DNA of 64,000 nucleotides from the NCBI GenBank assembly GCA_041390825.1, contig JAWKPF010000009.1:123727-187726 (forward strand), given 5' to 3'. This DNA is from Thermomicrobiales bacterium. GTDB taxonomy: Bacteria > Chloroflexota > Chloroflexia > Thermomicrobiales > UBA6265. Below are positions 1 through 8,344 of this stretch, piece after piece; positions within the stretch are counted from its first letter, which is position 1; each line of letters starts with the position of its first letter. Both the position numbers and the translations under genes were made by a program. The notes below the pieces were generated by a model. It worked only from the letters and a program-made list of their open reading frames with translations. It searched no databases and had not been told where the DNA came from.

Positions 1-29
1 TGATCCAGCGCGAACACACTGTCGGACAT
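1..29 (-). CDS. 5' end of an unidentified gene, cut by the window edge
   Basis: The minus strand has an ATG at 29 preceded by AAGGAAGA at ideal spacing, and it opens MSDSVFALD before running off the left edge. Only nine codons are visible, so no function can be given. The strong ribosome binding site is the only support. It would be co-oriented with the gene at 279-1190, but the terminator at 209-250 lies between them. Confidence 0.5.
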
Positions 30-208
30 GATTCTTCCTTGCCGCAAGCTTGTCACTGAAAATGGCAGCGACGACCTGACGGCGAGCAAGACATGTGGCG
101 ACGTTCGACTGGTGCCTTCATTCTGAATTGTGGTTGTGGCAAAGGCAACAAACAGCCGAAGCGGCTGCTGCCCTGCACCCGGTGACGAACGAAGGCAGCG
201 TGACAATA

Positions 209-250
209 AAATGCGAGCTCTGTTGCCATGGTTGGGCGGAGCTCGCATTT
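209..250 (-). terminator. Rho-independent terminator downstream of the 279-1190 gene
   Basis: A perfect 12-bp stem (AAATGCGAGCTC pairing with GAGCTCGCATTT) closes an 18-nt loop. On the minus strand the stem runs into TTTATTG. It sits just past the stop codon of the minus-strand gene ending at 279. Confidence 0.7.
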
Positions 251-278
251 CGTTGGGTTGAGTGGACTCAGTTTGATG

Positions 279-1190
279 CTAGATCGGGATTAGTGGCCAC
301 TGGTTTCCGCGAAAATGAATGTCCGGATCTGGCCAGATGAGTGAACCGTGACCTTCGAGTTGGACATCGAACCGGAGATCTACATCCGCCCAAAGCGTAT
401 CCGCCGTGTTAACGCCGGTCACAAGGGCCGTGGGCATCAGGCGGAACCCTGGCATGGGCACCCAGACTGGCCGATCCATGTTTTCCTCAAAGATCAGCAC
501 CTCGTGCGATTCGCCGTTTCCGCGAATCAGCGGTACCGGGCCAGTGGGTCCAAACCCGAATTGGAAGATGGTGTGGCGCTGATGCAACCAGCATTTCGCC
601 CACAGATCGCCAGTGGTGAAATCTGAATTGCCGGTATACCCACGCACTCCGCCGAACAGTTCGATCGGTGCTGAGGACTGCCAGCGTCCAGATGCCGAGA
701 ACGGTATCCGTTCGGCCGACAACCCGTATCTGACCGTCACGCCGAAACTTGAGGCGAAGAAATCGCCACTGTGATGGGTGTATCCACCGGTAATGTGAAG
801 ACCGTCGGGACGCCAGTCGAACCGCATGTTATTGGGGCCATTGACCCAGGCTTCTGCATACCAGAATGAATGATCAATGGGCTGGTCGACGGTGCCGGTG
901 CCTCCGGCGGTGTAGGTGACAAATGGATCCCACTCGCCAATTCGCACTTTGATGGCCGACAGCACCGCGTCAGATCGGGCCTGAGCGGCTTCAGTGAGTG
1001 ACGCCTTTAGTGCAGGATCATGGTCAAACGGTCCAGGCTTGGCCGCTTTCTCAGCCACGCTCGGACGGGATGCCGCGATGATGGCGTTTTGTTGGACGAG
1101 ATCTGCTTCCTGCTTTTCGTACTGGGCTATGAGCACTGCCGCTAGTTCAGGGTCGATGGCGTTGTAGGGATTTTGATGGATTGATTGCAT
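279..1190 (-). CDS. Hypothetical protein of the integrated element
   Basis: This 303-residue soluble protein belongs to no family I recognise. The N-terminal third (about residues 10-90) is helical and Ala/Gln/Glu-rich. The rest is rich in Gly, Trp and aromatic residues and looks like beta structure, with a segment TYTAGGTGTVDQPIDHSFWY and a Pro/Trp-rich C-terminus. There is no signal peptide or membrane segment. The start at 1190 is chosen because GAGGGG lies six bases upstream; the in-frame ATG at 1196 abuts that site, and the frame stays open to 1313. A strong terminator follows. Function unknown. Confidence 0.6.
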   Translation of the reverse strand: MQSIHQNPYNAIDPELAAVLIAQYEKQEADLVQQNAIIAASRPSVAEKAAKPGPFDHDPALKASLTEAAQARSDAVLSAIKVRIGEWDPFVTYTAGGTGTVDQPIDHSFWYAEAWVNGPNNMRFDWRPDGLHITGGYTHHSGDFFASSFGVTVRYGLSAERIPFSASGRWQSSAPIELFGGVRGYTGNSDFTTGDLWAKCWLHQRHTIFQFGFGPTGPVPLIRGNGESHEVLIFEENMDRPVWVPMPGFRLMPTALVTGVNTADTLWADVDLRFDVQLEGHGSLIWPDPDIHFRGNQWPLIPI

Positions 1191-1511
1191 GATCATCCCC
1201 TCGACTTTCACTGACTCAAACGACCGAACACTGATGTTCAATAATCCTTGAACGGGATAACCGACGTCCTCCAGTGGTCGGATCCACCATACATAAAAAT
1301 TTGAGAGCCCCATTGTACGGGTGCGACTGCGAAAATATAAGTAGTTATGGAAAGAATTAGGTACCTATTTTTCACATCGCCAGAGGGCTAGGGCAGAGAA
1401 GCACAGATACTCAGCTCGCCTCCAAAACCGAACAGCGAGGTGTCGTAAATTCACCGAAGCGGGTATCTATACTTCCGAGGTGAGACAACTGACTATTTGA
1501 AGGGTGGATAC
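1191..1511. other. Divergent intergenic region, AT-rich
   Basis: These 321 bases separate the minus-strand gene starting at 1190 from the plus-strand gene starting at 1512, so promoters for both should lie here. A TATACT hexamer near 1470 could serve the plus-strand gene, but I see no good -35 partner. A short palindrome TAGGTACCTA occurs near 1360. No coding sequence is convincing. Confidence 0.4.
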
Positions 1512-1754
1512 GTGAAGTACGACATCATCAGTGAGAACGACGCTCCAAAACCACCGGCGAAGCAAAGTCAGAATGCGGCCGAAGCGGCCAGCATCGTGGC
1601 ACAGCTGAAGAAAGGCAAGGTCGCCAAGGTCGAACCCGAAGCGCCTCAAACCATTCGTGGTCTGCGAGTCAATCTTGCTCGGGCTGCAAAGACAGCGGGA
1701 ATCAAGATTCAAACGTGGGACGTTGACGGAATTCTCTACGTCAAGGCCATCTGA
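1512..1754 (+). CDS. Small hypothetical protein (80 aa)
   Basis: A GTG start at 1512 has AGGGTGG five bases upstream; the frame can be extended to a TTG at 1497, which has no binding site. The product is basic, with an Ala/Lys-rich middle (AASIVAQLKKGKVAKVEPEA) and a C-terminal half (LRVNLARAAKTAGIKIQTW) that could be a small helical nucleic-acid-binding unit ending in a beta strand. That role is a guess; no family is recognised. Confidence 0.6.
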   Translation: MKYDIISENDAPKPPAKQSQNAAEAASIVAQLKKGKVAKVEPEAPQTIRGLRVNLARAAKTAGIKIQTWDVDGILYVKAI

Positions 1755-1829
1755 ATCCTCTCAAGCGGAACAGTAGAAGAAACTTCGCGCGATGACGCGT
1801 GTCGAGGAATGCGAAAAGACCGCAGCTGC

Positions 1830-2381
1830 TTAGGATTGAGTTCCCGGCAATGGCGCAGAGTAGGGTGGAGGAGGGCAGTGGCAAGGTCTTCCGCTTAGCA
1901 AGTCAACGCTGTTTTGCTCGTGCTCCAATTGATACAAAGTCCCTTCGATCAAACGCCTGACGACCATGGCGGATCCGTCAAGTTCATCCTCCGAGGGTGG
2001 ATTATCCAAATTGTGGTGAAACGAACGTAAGAGAAAGACAAAGCTAGCGCAGGCTAGACGAAGTGATCCCGATCGAAGTCGACGGGTTCGACTGCTAAAT
2101 TCGTAGACGACCTCCGCCGCTTCCCCGAATCGATCGATCAAGAGATTGATATCGGTTGAGGGGGAGGTGGTCACTGGCCAGGCTCTCAAGCGAATGCGTT
2201 CACGCCGCACTGCGAGCCGGGCTGCCTCAAGACTGTGCAGCAGACCAACCAATTCGTCGCGGCAGTGCTCCTGCTCACGGTCGTGCCGTTCCCAGTTGCG
2301 CCTCAACCACAGACCGCTCACCGAGACGAGGAAGCCGAGCGCGGCCCCCAGAACAAGCGAAAGCCCATTGATGCCTTCCAA
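1830..2381 (-). CDS. Hypothetical membrane-anchored protein
   Basis: The 183-residue product begins with a single hydrophobic helix (about residues 5-25, LSLVLGAALGFLVSVSGLWL), then a strongly charged Arg/Glu helix region and a Pro-rich tail. This suggests an N-terminally anchored cytoplasmic protein. The start is TTG at 2381 with GGAGG ten bases upstream. It is divergent from the gene at 2587, and the shared region carries the palindrome at 2413-2434. Function unknown. Confidence 0.55.
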   Translation of the reverse strand: MEGINGLSLVLGAALGFLVSVSGLWLRRNWERHDREQEHCRDELVGLLHSLEAARLAVRRERIRLRAWPVTTSPSTDINLLIDRFGEAAEVVYEFSSRTRRLRSGSLRLACASFVFLLRSFHHNLDNPPSEDELDGSAMVVRRLIEGTLYQLEHEQNSVDLLSGRPCHCPPPPYSAPLPGTQS

Positions 2382-2412
2382 GTTGGCACATCCTCCAGAT
2401 GAAGAGAATCAG

Positions 2413-2434
2413 AAGTAGATCATATGTTCTACTT
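2413..2434. promoter_or_regulatory. 22-bp near-perfect palindrome, SOS-box-like operator candidate
   Basis: The arms AAGTAGA and TCTACTT flank a central TCATATGT, with only one mismatched pair over 22 bp. The core GATCATATGTTC differs by one base from the Gram-positive/actinobacterial LexA box GAAC-N4-GTTC. It lies between two divergent genes, 32 bp from the start at 2381. Operator function is inferred from symmetry and position only. Confidence 0.5.
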
Positions 2435-2586
2435 TTGGGATTGACAACCCTGAGTCGTGGAGTGAGTCCGAAGAGCGGTATAGTTGCAATCACCACCCAC
2501 ATTTCATGCCGGACCAGCGTCCGAAGGACATTGTGACTTTGTGCCCCAATAGAATGGTGCGGAGAGTTGCAACCAAGGAGTGTTTA

Positions 2587-2994
2587 ATGAACGAGGATCA
2601 AGGCCCAGTTGGACCTGTAGACCGGGCCGAGCCATCTCCACTTCCCGCAGAACTGTTCGATTGCAACCGTGACGTTGCCGTTCCCCAAACCCTACTAGTT
2701 GACGAGGTCACCGCATGGATGACCATAGGGGACATCCCACCATCGGAAGTGCAGTTGACACTCTTACCCGGTAACGCCTGTTATGCGGATCGGGTGTATC
2801 TTGCGCCGATTCCGCAGGATCAACCCTATCCGATTGCCAAGTGCGTTTACTTTGGCGTGCCCAGCGATATCGCCGTTCAATATTCGAACGGTCTCGGAAG
2901 CTCCGAAACGATCATCCCTGATTTCGCCAACGGTCGCGACGTGGTGGCCGCAGAAGCGATTTTCACTCGTTTGACGCCACCGGCAACCATCTGA
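2587..2994 (+). CDS. Hypothetical protein (135 aa)
   Basis: The ATG at 2587 follows AAGGAG with seven-base spacing, so the longer in-frame ORF from 2506 is not needed. The product is acidic and Pro-rich, without signal peptide or membrane helix, and has a beta-rich middle (QLTLLPGNACYADRVYLAPI). No family is recognised. It runs convergent with the long fibre-like gene that ends at 3048, and shares its upstream region with the membrane protein gene starting at 2381. Confidence 0.6.
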   Translation: MNEDQGPVGPVDRAEPSPLPAELFDCNRDVAVPQTLLVDEVTAWMTIGDIPPSEVQLTLLPGNACYADRVYLAPIPQDQPYPIAKCVYFGVPSDIAVQYSNGLGSSETIIPDFANGRDVVAAEAIFTRLTPPATI

Positions 2995-3047
2995 GATGCC
3001 GTTTGACGAACCCTTGCGTTGCAAGTCGGTCAGAAGTTTCGTGCCCG

Positions 3048-6000
3048 TTAGTGCTGCCAGACGTCCGCGCGGATGGTTCCTGGCGCGAGGTCGACTGGAC
3101 TGCCGGAGAGGTTGCCCAATGTGACCTTGACAGTGTTGGTTGCTGAGACGGAGCCAGAAATAGTTACGCCGTCAGGCAGCGCTTGACTGAAACCAACGCT
3201 GACTACGTCGCCCAAAGCTGCGCCGGTCACGGTCACTGTCGAGCTTGCTGCGGTTCCTGAGGCTGTACTGAGTGGATCCCAGGAGGTGGTCGCTGATAAG
3301 TGCTTGGTGATGCGAGTACCGCCTGATCCGATCGTTACGCCACCGTCAGCTACGAAAAGGTCGTCTGTTTTGAGGGTATCGGATGCTGATCTGTAAAGGT
3401 TTGTGTCCCCAACATCGATACCAAGCACTCCGCCTGGTCCTCGCATTCCGATCCCGACATCATCATTCGCATTACCATTGAATCGCGCTACGAGGTCTTC
3501 AGAAGATAGGAATGTGGCGTTCAGATTCAAGTACCCGGCTGCTCCACGACGCAGAATTACATCGCGAGATGAGCCGAAGCTAATACCGCTGGCGGCGTCG
3601 CCGTCATCAGAGCTCAACCAGAGAGAAGCGGTGGCGGCATCATCAATACGGACGCCATAACCGTTACCAACTCCAGCGCCTTGTTGGGGAAGAACCCTGA
3701 CCCCATAGGCAGTTCCGATGGATCCAACTCCTCCATCGGTCCAAGGGGCACCAATGTATAAACCATAACCATTCATCAGGCCGCCGGAGCTAGAGGGGGT
3801 TGAAACGATGTTGCCCGTGAACGCGCTGGCATTGTTGACGGTACCTGCGCCGCTCGAGCCCACCAGTCCAACCTCGGAAGAAAACCCGCCAACCCACTCG
3901 TAAGTAATGCCTGAAGGCTGCGAGGCGTAATTCACCGTCCGAGAGGCAATTAGAGCACCAGTGTGGTCAGCCGATGAGTTGACGCCCATGGTTACTAGCA
4001 TTCCGTTTGCCGACTGCGCGGATGTCGTATTCCAAGTGGGTTGTCGTGTGATCTCAAAGCCCGAGCTGATGGTTGAAAGATCAAAGTTGCCAGATAGGGC
4101 CAATTGCCCGGTGGTGCGTGGAGTGATGGTAAGTCCGCCAGTGCTCCCAGTAGTGAATGAGACATAGTTGCTGGCGTCGTAGCCCAAACGCAATTGCTCA
4201 GTGGTCGATTCGACATGGAGTCGGCTTGATGGAGAAACTGTTCCGATGCCTACATTGCCAAAGGCCCCGGCTCCATTTGTATTGAGCGCTAGAGCCCTCA
4301 TAGTCGAGTTATCGCCGGTACCAATGTATGCATATCGACTGGAACCAGTAGCCGAAGGATGGGTGCCTAGTGTGAGCCGCAGCGGTCCCAGAGTGCCATC
4401 GTCGCCACCGCTAATACGCAATTGTGGAACTGAGGAGTCATTGGCGATGCCTGTGTTGGCTACGTCGAGCTGCACTCCAGGATTGTTGGTTCCGATACCA
4501 ATGCTTCCGGAAACAATCAGACCGTTGGTCGGTGCCGCATTGACACCCGCATAGCCGCCAATTGCTACTCCACCAGCCACATCTAATCTGTTCTGGGGAG
4601 TAACAGTGCCAATGCCGATTTTTCCACTGTCGTCCATTACCAGACGTGTGGAACTGGCAGTTGCGTCGTAAATACTTAGGCCCGTTTGGCTGACATCAGT
4701 GATACCGGATACCAGATCAAAAATCCGACCAGATGCCCCAGTATTTGATATACGAACACGCGAGACGGCCTGATCACCGCCCTCAACGGTCAACCTAGGT
4801 GCTCCTGGGCTACTTGTGCCAATTCCAATTCCCCCGGTAACTGGGTTGATCACCAATCGATCGTTTGAACCCAGGGAGCTACCAAAGGAGATTTTGAATT
4901 TGCTGCTGTCTGATTGGTCAAGGCCCACAGACCAGCTCGTGCCGCCGTTCACTTCGTAAATCGACGATGCATCACCGGTGGACACTGCCAAGGATCTAAA
5001 GGCCGCTACGCCGGTCCCACTGTTATATAGACTGATCAATCCTTGAGTGCTGGTATTGACACTGACCCTGAGCCCTTCCAGATATGGAATTGATGTGTTG
5101 TTTCCGGTGATAGTGAACAGAGGATTCCCGTCAGCGCTGGAATAACCATTGCTTTGGAAGGCTGCGATGATGCCTGGCACGCTACTGAATACGTTGAGTC
5201 GAGTGCCTCCCATAGCCAGATTTCCGATGTTGAGTTTCTGATAGGTGTTATCCCAAACGAGCCCCGGACTGGCTACTTGAGCAACTTGACCTGTGGCATC
5301 GGTATAGAGCAGGCCACCGTTTTGGGTGAAACTGTCAAATCTCACCGTGGTCCTTGCTCGGAAAGATCCATCTACATCCAGTTTGGTACTAGGGCTAGTC
5401 GTTCCGATACCAACGTTACCGGTGCTTGGTTGGATGACTACGTTGCCACTCCCGTGAATGACCAACGGCAGACCCGCATTCGAGAAAATCTGTGGCCCAT
5501 AGGTTCCGCTGCCGCCGCCTTCGTCACGCAGCAAGATTCGTTGCGCGGCCGTTGAACCAAAGCTCGCAATGGTGGCCCCGTCACTAGCGGTTCCTTTGAT
5601 CACAGTCAGCCGTGCACTTGGAGCGTTCGTTCCAATCCCCACATTAGTTCCGTCGTCAAAAAGGAGAGAGCTACCGATGGCGCCAGTGCCGGTGAACTTG
5701 GCTAGATAGTTGGTGGTGCCGTTGCCAATGATGCCTAGTGAGGAACAATTCCCAGATGTACGGCACACCGTTCCATCCAGCGCATACTCCAGATCATCAT
5801 TGCCGGAAATAAGCGTCAGCCCGTCCCCAGCCGACAGCAACGCTTGGGTATAGCCAGATCCCGTACCAACCAGGATGGTGCCCGCGAGTGGGGTCATGGA
5901 CAGTCCGGTACCGCCTTTGGCCACTGGCAAAATACTGACCACCTCGTCGCTAGACAGATCGACCGAGTCGCCCAGGGTGGTAGTGACCAAGCCGTTGGAC

Positions 6001-6440
6001 AGCACAATGCCAACTCCAGTCTTGACGGCCAGTGACACCTTCCCAGATGTACCACCGCCAGTTAAGCCTAGCCCCGCCTCAACACTTGAAATGAAGGCTG
6101 GCAAAGTGGGCACCACCACAGGTGTTGGAGTGGGGAGGTTCTTATTGGTATAGATAACCGAGTCGGAATCGAGCTGGCCTTCCTCCACCAAGTCAGCGTA
6201 GGCGGAGTAGCGAGCCGTGTTAATGGTGCCGATCAGGTGGGAGGCATCGAGGTAGTACAGGCCGGTTTGGCCGGCCAGAGTTGTGGCGTCAATGGGAGTG
6301 AAGGACTGGGATTCTTGATGCTGACCGAGGAAGGCTAATGGCGCTCGCCAAAGGCTCGGGGTAAATACAACCGAGAGCAAGATCGCGACGAGACTGATAA
6401 TTCCAAGGGGCACCAGAAGCGCCCGGAAATGACTGAACAT
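3048..6440 (-). CDS. Large membrane-anchored repeat protein resembling phage tail fibres
   Basis: The 1130-residue protein starts with an uncleaved-looking hydrophobic helix (about residues 8-30), which would put the rest outside the membrane. Residues about 190-1010 contain many copies of the tail-fibre repeat GNVGIGT-x-SP-x-x-x-LDV and variants (KIGIGTVTPQNRLDVAGG, SIGIGTNNPGVQLDVA), plus the VAKGGTG turn common in phage side-tail fibres. The C-terminus (VKVTLGNLSGSPVDLAPGTI) lacks the usual S74 chaperone/peptidase domain. It is the largest gene of the element. I infer a surface fibre or adhesin carried as cargo. A prophage tail gene is less likely because there are no other tail genes here and it has its own membrane anchor. 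Confidence 0.7.
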   Translation of the reverse strand: MFSHFRALLVPLGIISLVAILLSVVFTPSLWRAPLAFLGQHQESQSFTPIDATTLAGQTGLYYLDASHLIGTINTARYSAYADLVEEGQLDSDSVIYTNKNLPTPTPVVVPTLPAFISSVEAGLGLTGGGTSGKVSLAVKTGVGIVLSNGLVTTTLGDSVDLSSDEVVSILPVAKGGTGLSMTPLAGTILVGTGSGYTQALLSAGDGLTLISGNDDLEYALDGTVCRTSGNCSSLGIIGNGTTNYLAKFTGTGAIGSSLLFDDGTNVGIGTNAPSARLTVIKGTASDGATIASFGSTAAQRILLRDEGGGSGTYGPQIFSNAGLPLVIHGSGNVVIQPSTGNVGIGTTSPSTKLDVDGSFRARTTVRFDSFTQNGGLLYTDATGQVAQVASPGLVWDNTYQKLNIGNLAMGGTRLNVFSSVPGIIAAFQSNGYSSADGNPLFTITGNNTSIPYLEGLRVSVNTSTQGLISLYNSGTGVAAFRSLAVSTGDASSIYEVNGGTSWSVGLDQSDSSKFKISFGSSLGSNDRLVINPVTGGIGIGTSSPGAPRLTVEGGDQAVSRVRISNTGASGRIFDLVSGITDVSQTGLSIYDATASSTRLVMDDSGKIGIGTVTPQNRLDVAGGVAIGGYAGVNAAPTNGLIVSGSIGIGTNNPGVQLDVANTGIANDSSVPQLRISGGDDGTLGPLRLTLGTHPSATGSSRYAYIGTGDNSTMRALALNTNGAGAFGNVGIGTVSPSSRLHVESTTEQLRLGYDASNYVSFTTGSTGGLTITPRTTGQLALSGNFDLSTISSGFEITRQPTWNTTSAQSANGMLVTMGVNSSADHTGALIASRTVNYASQPSGITYEWVGGFSSEVGLVGSSGAGTVNNASAFTGNIVSTPSSSGGLMNGYGLYIGAPWTDGGVGSIGTAYGVRVLPQQGAGVGNGYGVRIDDAATASLWLSSDDGDAASGISFGSSRDVILRRGAAGYLNLNATFLSSEDLVARFNGNANDDVGIGMRGPGGVLGIDVGDTNLYRSASDTLKTDDLFVADGGVTIGSGGTRITKHLSATTSWDPLSTASGTAASSTVTVTGAALGDVVSVGFSQALPDGVTISGSVSATNTVKVTLGNLSGSPVDLAPGTIRADVWQH

Positions 6441-6595
6441 AAGATGAATACTTTTCAGTCATCCTATAACAGCCAAGCATGAGAAATCAAATTATCGGAA
6501 GTAGGTCCAACCTTGGCGCAACTGAAAAGCGTTACACGAATGAACGGTGAAAGCTCACGCGAATTCCCAAAGAACCGATAGTCGACTGTTTAGAC

Positions 6596-6991
6596 CTAGA
6601 TCTTGCTGAACCCTTCAAGATCGCGCTGGGCCTCCAGCTCATCGAGCGTCAACGATCGCTGAATTGGCCATGGTGGGGTAGGCGAGAAGGCAATATCGCG
6701 AAATGCTTTCTGTTTCCCAAGCGGAGTTCGAAAGTTCTCTACAAATGGATTGTCTGCATCCCGCAACTGCCGAATGCTGGCGAGCAAATCAGCGCGGTCA
6801 AAGTCACCTTGGTTGTACACCGCTAGATGCATCATCACGCTGCCCCAAAGCAGTTCGGATTTCTGGTTGGCGTGCTCGATGTCAAAATGCACCATCAGCC
6901 AGCTTCGCAATTGCGCTGGGTTGTATCGACCATCGAGAAAGCGGTCGATGGCCTCAACGGTAGCAAAATACACGGGATTGCTGTCAGTCAT
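6596..6991 (-). CDS. Hypothetical protein (131 aa)
   Basis: The product is soluble and mixed alpha/beta, opening MTDSNPVYFATVEAID. It has two helix-rich stretches around RYNPAQLRSWLMVHFDIEH and ADLLASIRQLRDAD. No catalytic motif or known family is visible. The start at 6991 is a judgement: neither this ATG nor the in-frame one at 7003 has a clear ribosome binding site, and the frame remains open to 7075. It is the last gene of the small-ORF block running leftwards from 8344. Confidence 0.5.
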   Translation of the reverse strand: MTDSNPVYFATVEAIDRFLDGRYNPAQLRSWLMVHFDIEHANQKSELLWGSVMMHLAVYNQGDFDRADLLASIRQLRDADNPFVENFRTPLGKQKAFRDIAFSPTPPWPIQRSLTLDELEAQRDLEGFSKI

Positions 6992-7113
6992 GGGCGGAAT
7001 CATACCCAGTTCTGTTCTGCAGCGGGCACTGCACCAAGATGGAACTGCATGGGCCATTGATGCACTCTGTGCCAACCCGAACCATCAGCTCGGGTCAGCC
7101 ACAATGCACCAGC

Positions 7114-7374
7114 TCACGCAGCACGGTAGATGATGCGACCGAGGTGCAGCGCCACATCTTCCGGCAAGACTGCACCACACTGCCCACACACCCAGCGCAT
7201 TGTTTCAGCACCATCGGACTCGGTCATGGCTAAGTACCAATCGCCCGGGCGGAAAAACCGGTTCGCTCGCCAGGTATGCGATTCGGTCACGCCAGTACGG
7301 ATTTCGATCACCCCACGCCGCAGGTCAATGCCGCAATCCGGACACGGGGTTGGTGTCAGATCAAGTTTGTTCAT
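7114..7374 (-). CDS. Small zinc-ribbon-like protein
   Basis: The 86-residue product has two Cys pairs, CPDCG near residue 12 and CGQCG near residue 62, as in a zinc ribbon. The second pair is preceded by MRWVCG. GGGAG lies nine bases before the ATG at 7374, which discards the extension to 7497. The leader contains a GTGGGC hairpin (7399-7416) and resembles that of the next small gene upstream. Its role is unknown; single zinc ribbons on mobile elements often bind nucleic acid or protein. Confidence 0.6.
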   Translation of the reverse strand: MNKLDLTPTPCPDCGIDLRRGVIEIRTGVTESHTWRANRFFRPGDWYLAMTESDGAETMRWVCGQCGAVLPEDVALHLGRIIYRAA

Positions 7375-7398
7375 CGAAGATTTCTCCCAAATATGATG

Positions 7399-7416
7399 GT
7401 GGGCTTCTTCGCCCAC
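7399..7416 (-). other. Hairpin in the leader of the zinc-ribbon gene
   Basis: GTGGGC and GCCCAC pair across a six-base loop about 25 bases upstream of the start codon at 7374. It could be a translational control hairpin or a weak terminator between the two small genes. Confidence 0.35.
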
Positions 7417-7439
7417 AGGATGTCTCTCTCCTTTCAGTT

Positions 7440-7625
7440 CTAGCCAGCCTTGACTGGCGTCAATGTGCGACGCTCGGAGGCCAGTCGCTCTTTCCATTTG
7501 GTCAAGTATTGGTAGGTGGCCAGTTCACCTGACGCGTCCATCAAGACCATCAGCGACATCACCTCGACTTCCAGGTTGTAGAGCCACACCCGGCGATCAG
7601 ATGCAGCTCGTGCGTTGTCATTCAT
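7440..7625 (-). CDS. Small hypothetical protein (61 aa)
   Basis: The ATG at 7625 is preceded by GGGAGGAATCTTGTT, an excellent ribosome binding site. The product (opening MNDNARAASDRRVWLY) has one amphipathic helix (YNLEVEVMSLMVLMDASG) and a basic C-terminus. No family is recognised. Its leader shares ATTTGGGAGRAATCTT with that of the neighbouring zinc-ribbon gene, which suggests the two leaders arose by duplication or bind the same factor. Confidence 0.55.
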   Translation of the reverse strand: MNDNARAASDRRVWLYNLEVEVMSLMVLMDASGELATYQYLTKWKERLASERRTLTPVKAG

Positions 7626-7674
7626 AACAAGATTCCTCCCAAATAATGGTGTCTCTCTCCCACTTCACATAACC

Positions 7675-7691
7675 CCTAGCCTCGTGCTAGG
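7675..7691 (-). terminator. Short hairpin between two small ORFs
   Basis: CCTAGC and GCTAGG pair over a five-base loop just past the stop at 7698, followed on the minus strand by GGGTTATG. It is a weak terminator or attenuator candidate. Confidence 0.35.
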
Positions 7692-7697
7692 ATGCGA

Positions 7698-7922
7698 CTA
7701 ATGCGCAACGTGAAAGCTCTTGAGCGGCTTACCCTGCCACTGCCGGAGCTTCAATTTGCAGACATCTCGTCGCGCTCGAAGCTGATCCATTTCGTTGTAC
7801 ATCGTTAGAATCGCTTCGTTGCGGTGCACCAGTTGCAGCTCGATGGCTTGCACCTCCTGGTGCAACAGTCGCTGGCTGGACGGCTCAGACCGGTCCAACC
7901 AGTCTTTCATGCGATTGATCAT
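7698..7922 (-). CDS. Small coiled-coil-like protein (74 aa)
   Basis: The ATG at 7922 has GAGGTGATC at good spacing. The sequence is almost entirely helical and charged (LHQEVQAIELQLVHRNEAIL, then NEMDQLRARRDVCKLKLRQW), which fits a short coiled coil. There is no signal peptide. Its leader shares CCAGAAAGYGAGGTGAT with the gene at 8344. Function unknown. Confidence 0.55.
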   Translation of the reverse strand: MINRMKDWLDRSEPSSQRLLHQEVQAIELQLVHRNEAILTMYNEMDQLRARRDVCKLKLRQWQGKPLKSFHVAH

Positions 7923-8014
7923 GGTTGATCACCTCACTTTCTGGAGCGTAAATTGATGGGCTCCAGCCCGGCCAGATCGTTGCTTGATCTGACCGGAAGC
8001 AACCCACCTTCGAG

Positions 8015-8344
8015 TTAGTAATCGCTGGGGTAGAGGATGGTGAACGCTTGCACATCCTCGATCACCCAGACCGTCTCCCCGTTCATACGAATCCAGAACA
8101 ACTGATCCTCCGGCGGTAGCTTGGGGCATTCCTCTCGACGCCACTTGACGTAGGCGTTCCAGATTTCCATCAGTCCGGCATCGCTGAGATCCGCCTTGAT
8201 TGCGGCGGTGGCTACCAATGGCTTGCCGTGGGTAATCTTGTCCCAGCGGTGGGGCCAGAGCTTGTGGAGCACGCCGTCTTGTTCGGCTTCAGCTAACGAG
8301 TAGCTGGAGATGACGAGCTCGTCGTGGTGTTGTGTGGTGGACAT
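8015..8344 (-). CDS. DUF6573-like small protein
   Basis: The 109-residue product opens MSTTQHHDELVISSYS, then LAEAEQDGVLHKL and VATAAIKADL. This resembles the [S/T]RAQAxxDGVL ... VA[V/I]TAAV pattern of DUF6573 proteins, which are common on plasmids and phages and have no known function. The start at 8344 follows GAGGTGATGG with seven-base spacing; upstream codons in this frame (to 8563) lack support. It heads the block of leftward small ORFs and is separated by about 600 bases from the conjugation ATPase. Confidence 0.5.
   Translation of the reverse strand: MSTTQHHDELVISSYSLAEAEQDGVLHKLWPHRWDKITHGKPLVATAAIKADLSDAGLMEIWNAYVKWRREECPKLPPEDQLFWIRMNGETVWVIEDVQAFTILYPSDY

Noticed and set aside
95..340. 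Plus-strand ORF of 81 codons near the left edge
   Set aside because: It crosses the strong terminator at 209-250 and has no ribosome binding site or recognisable product.
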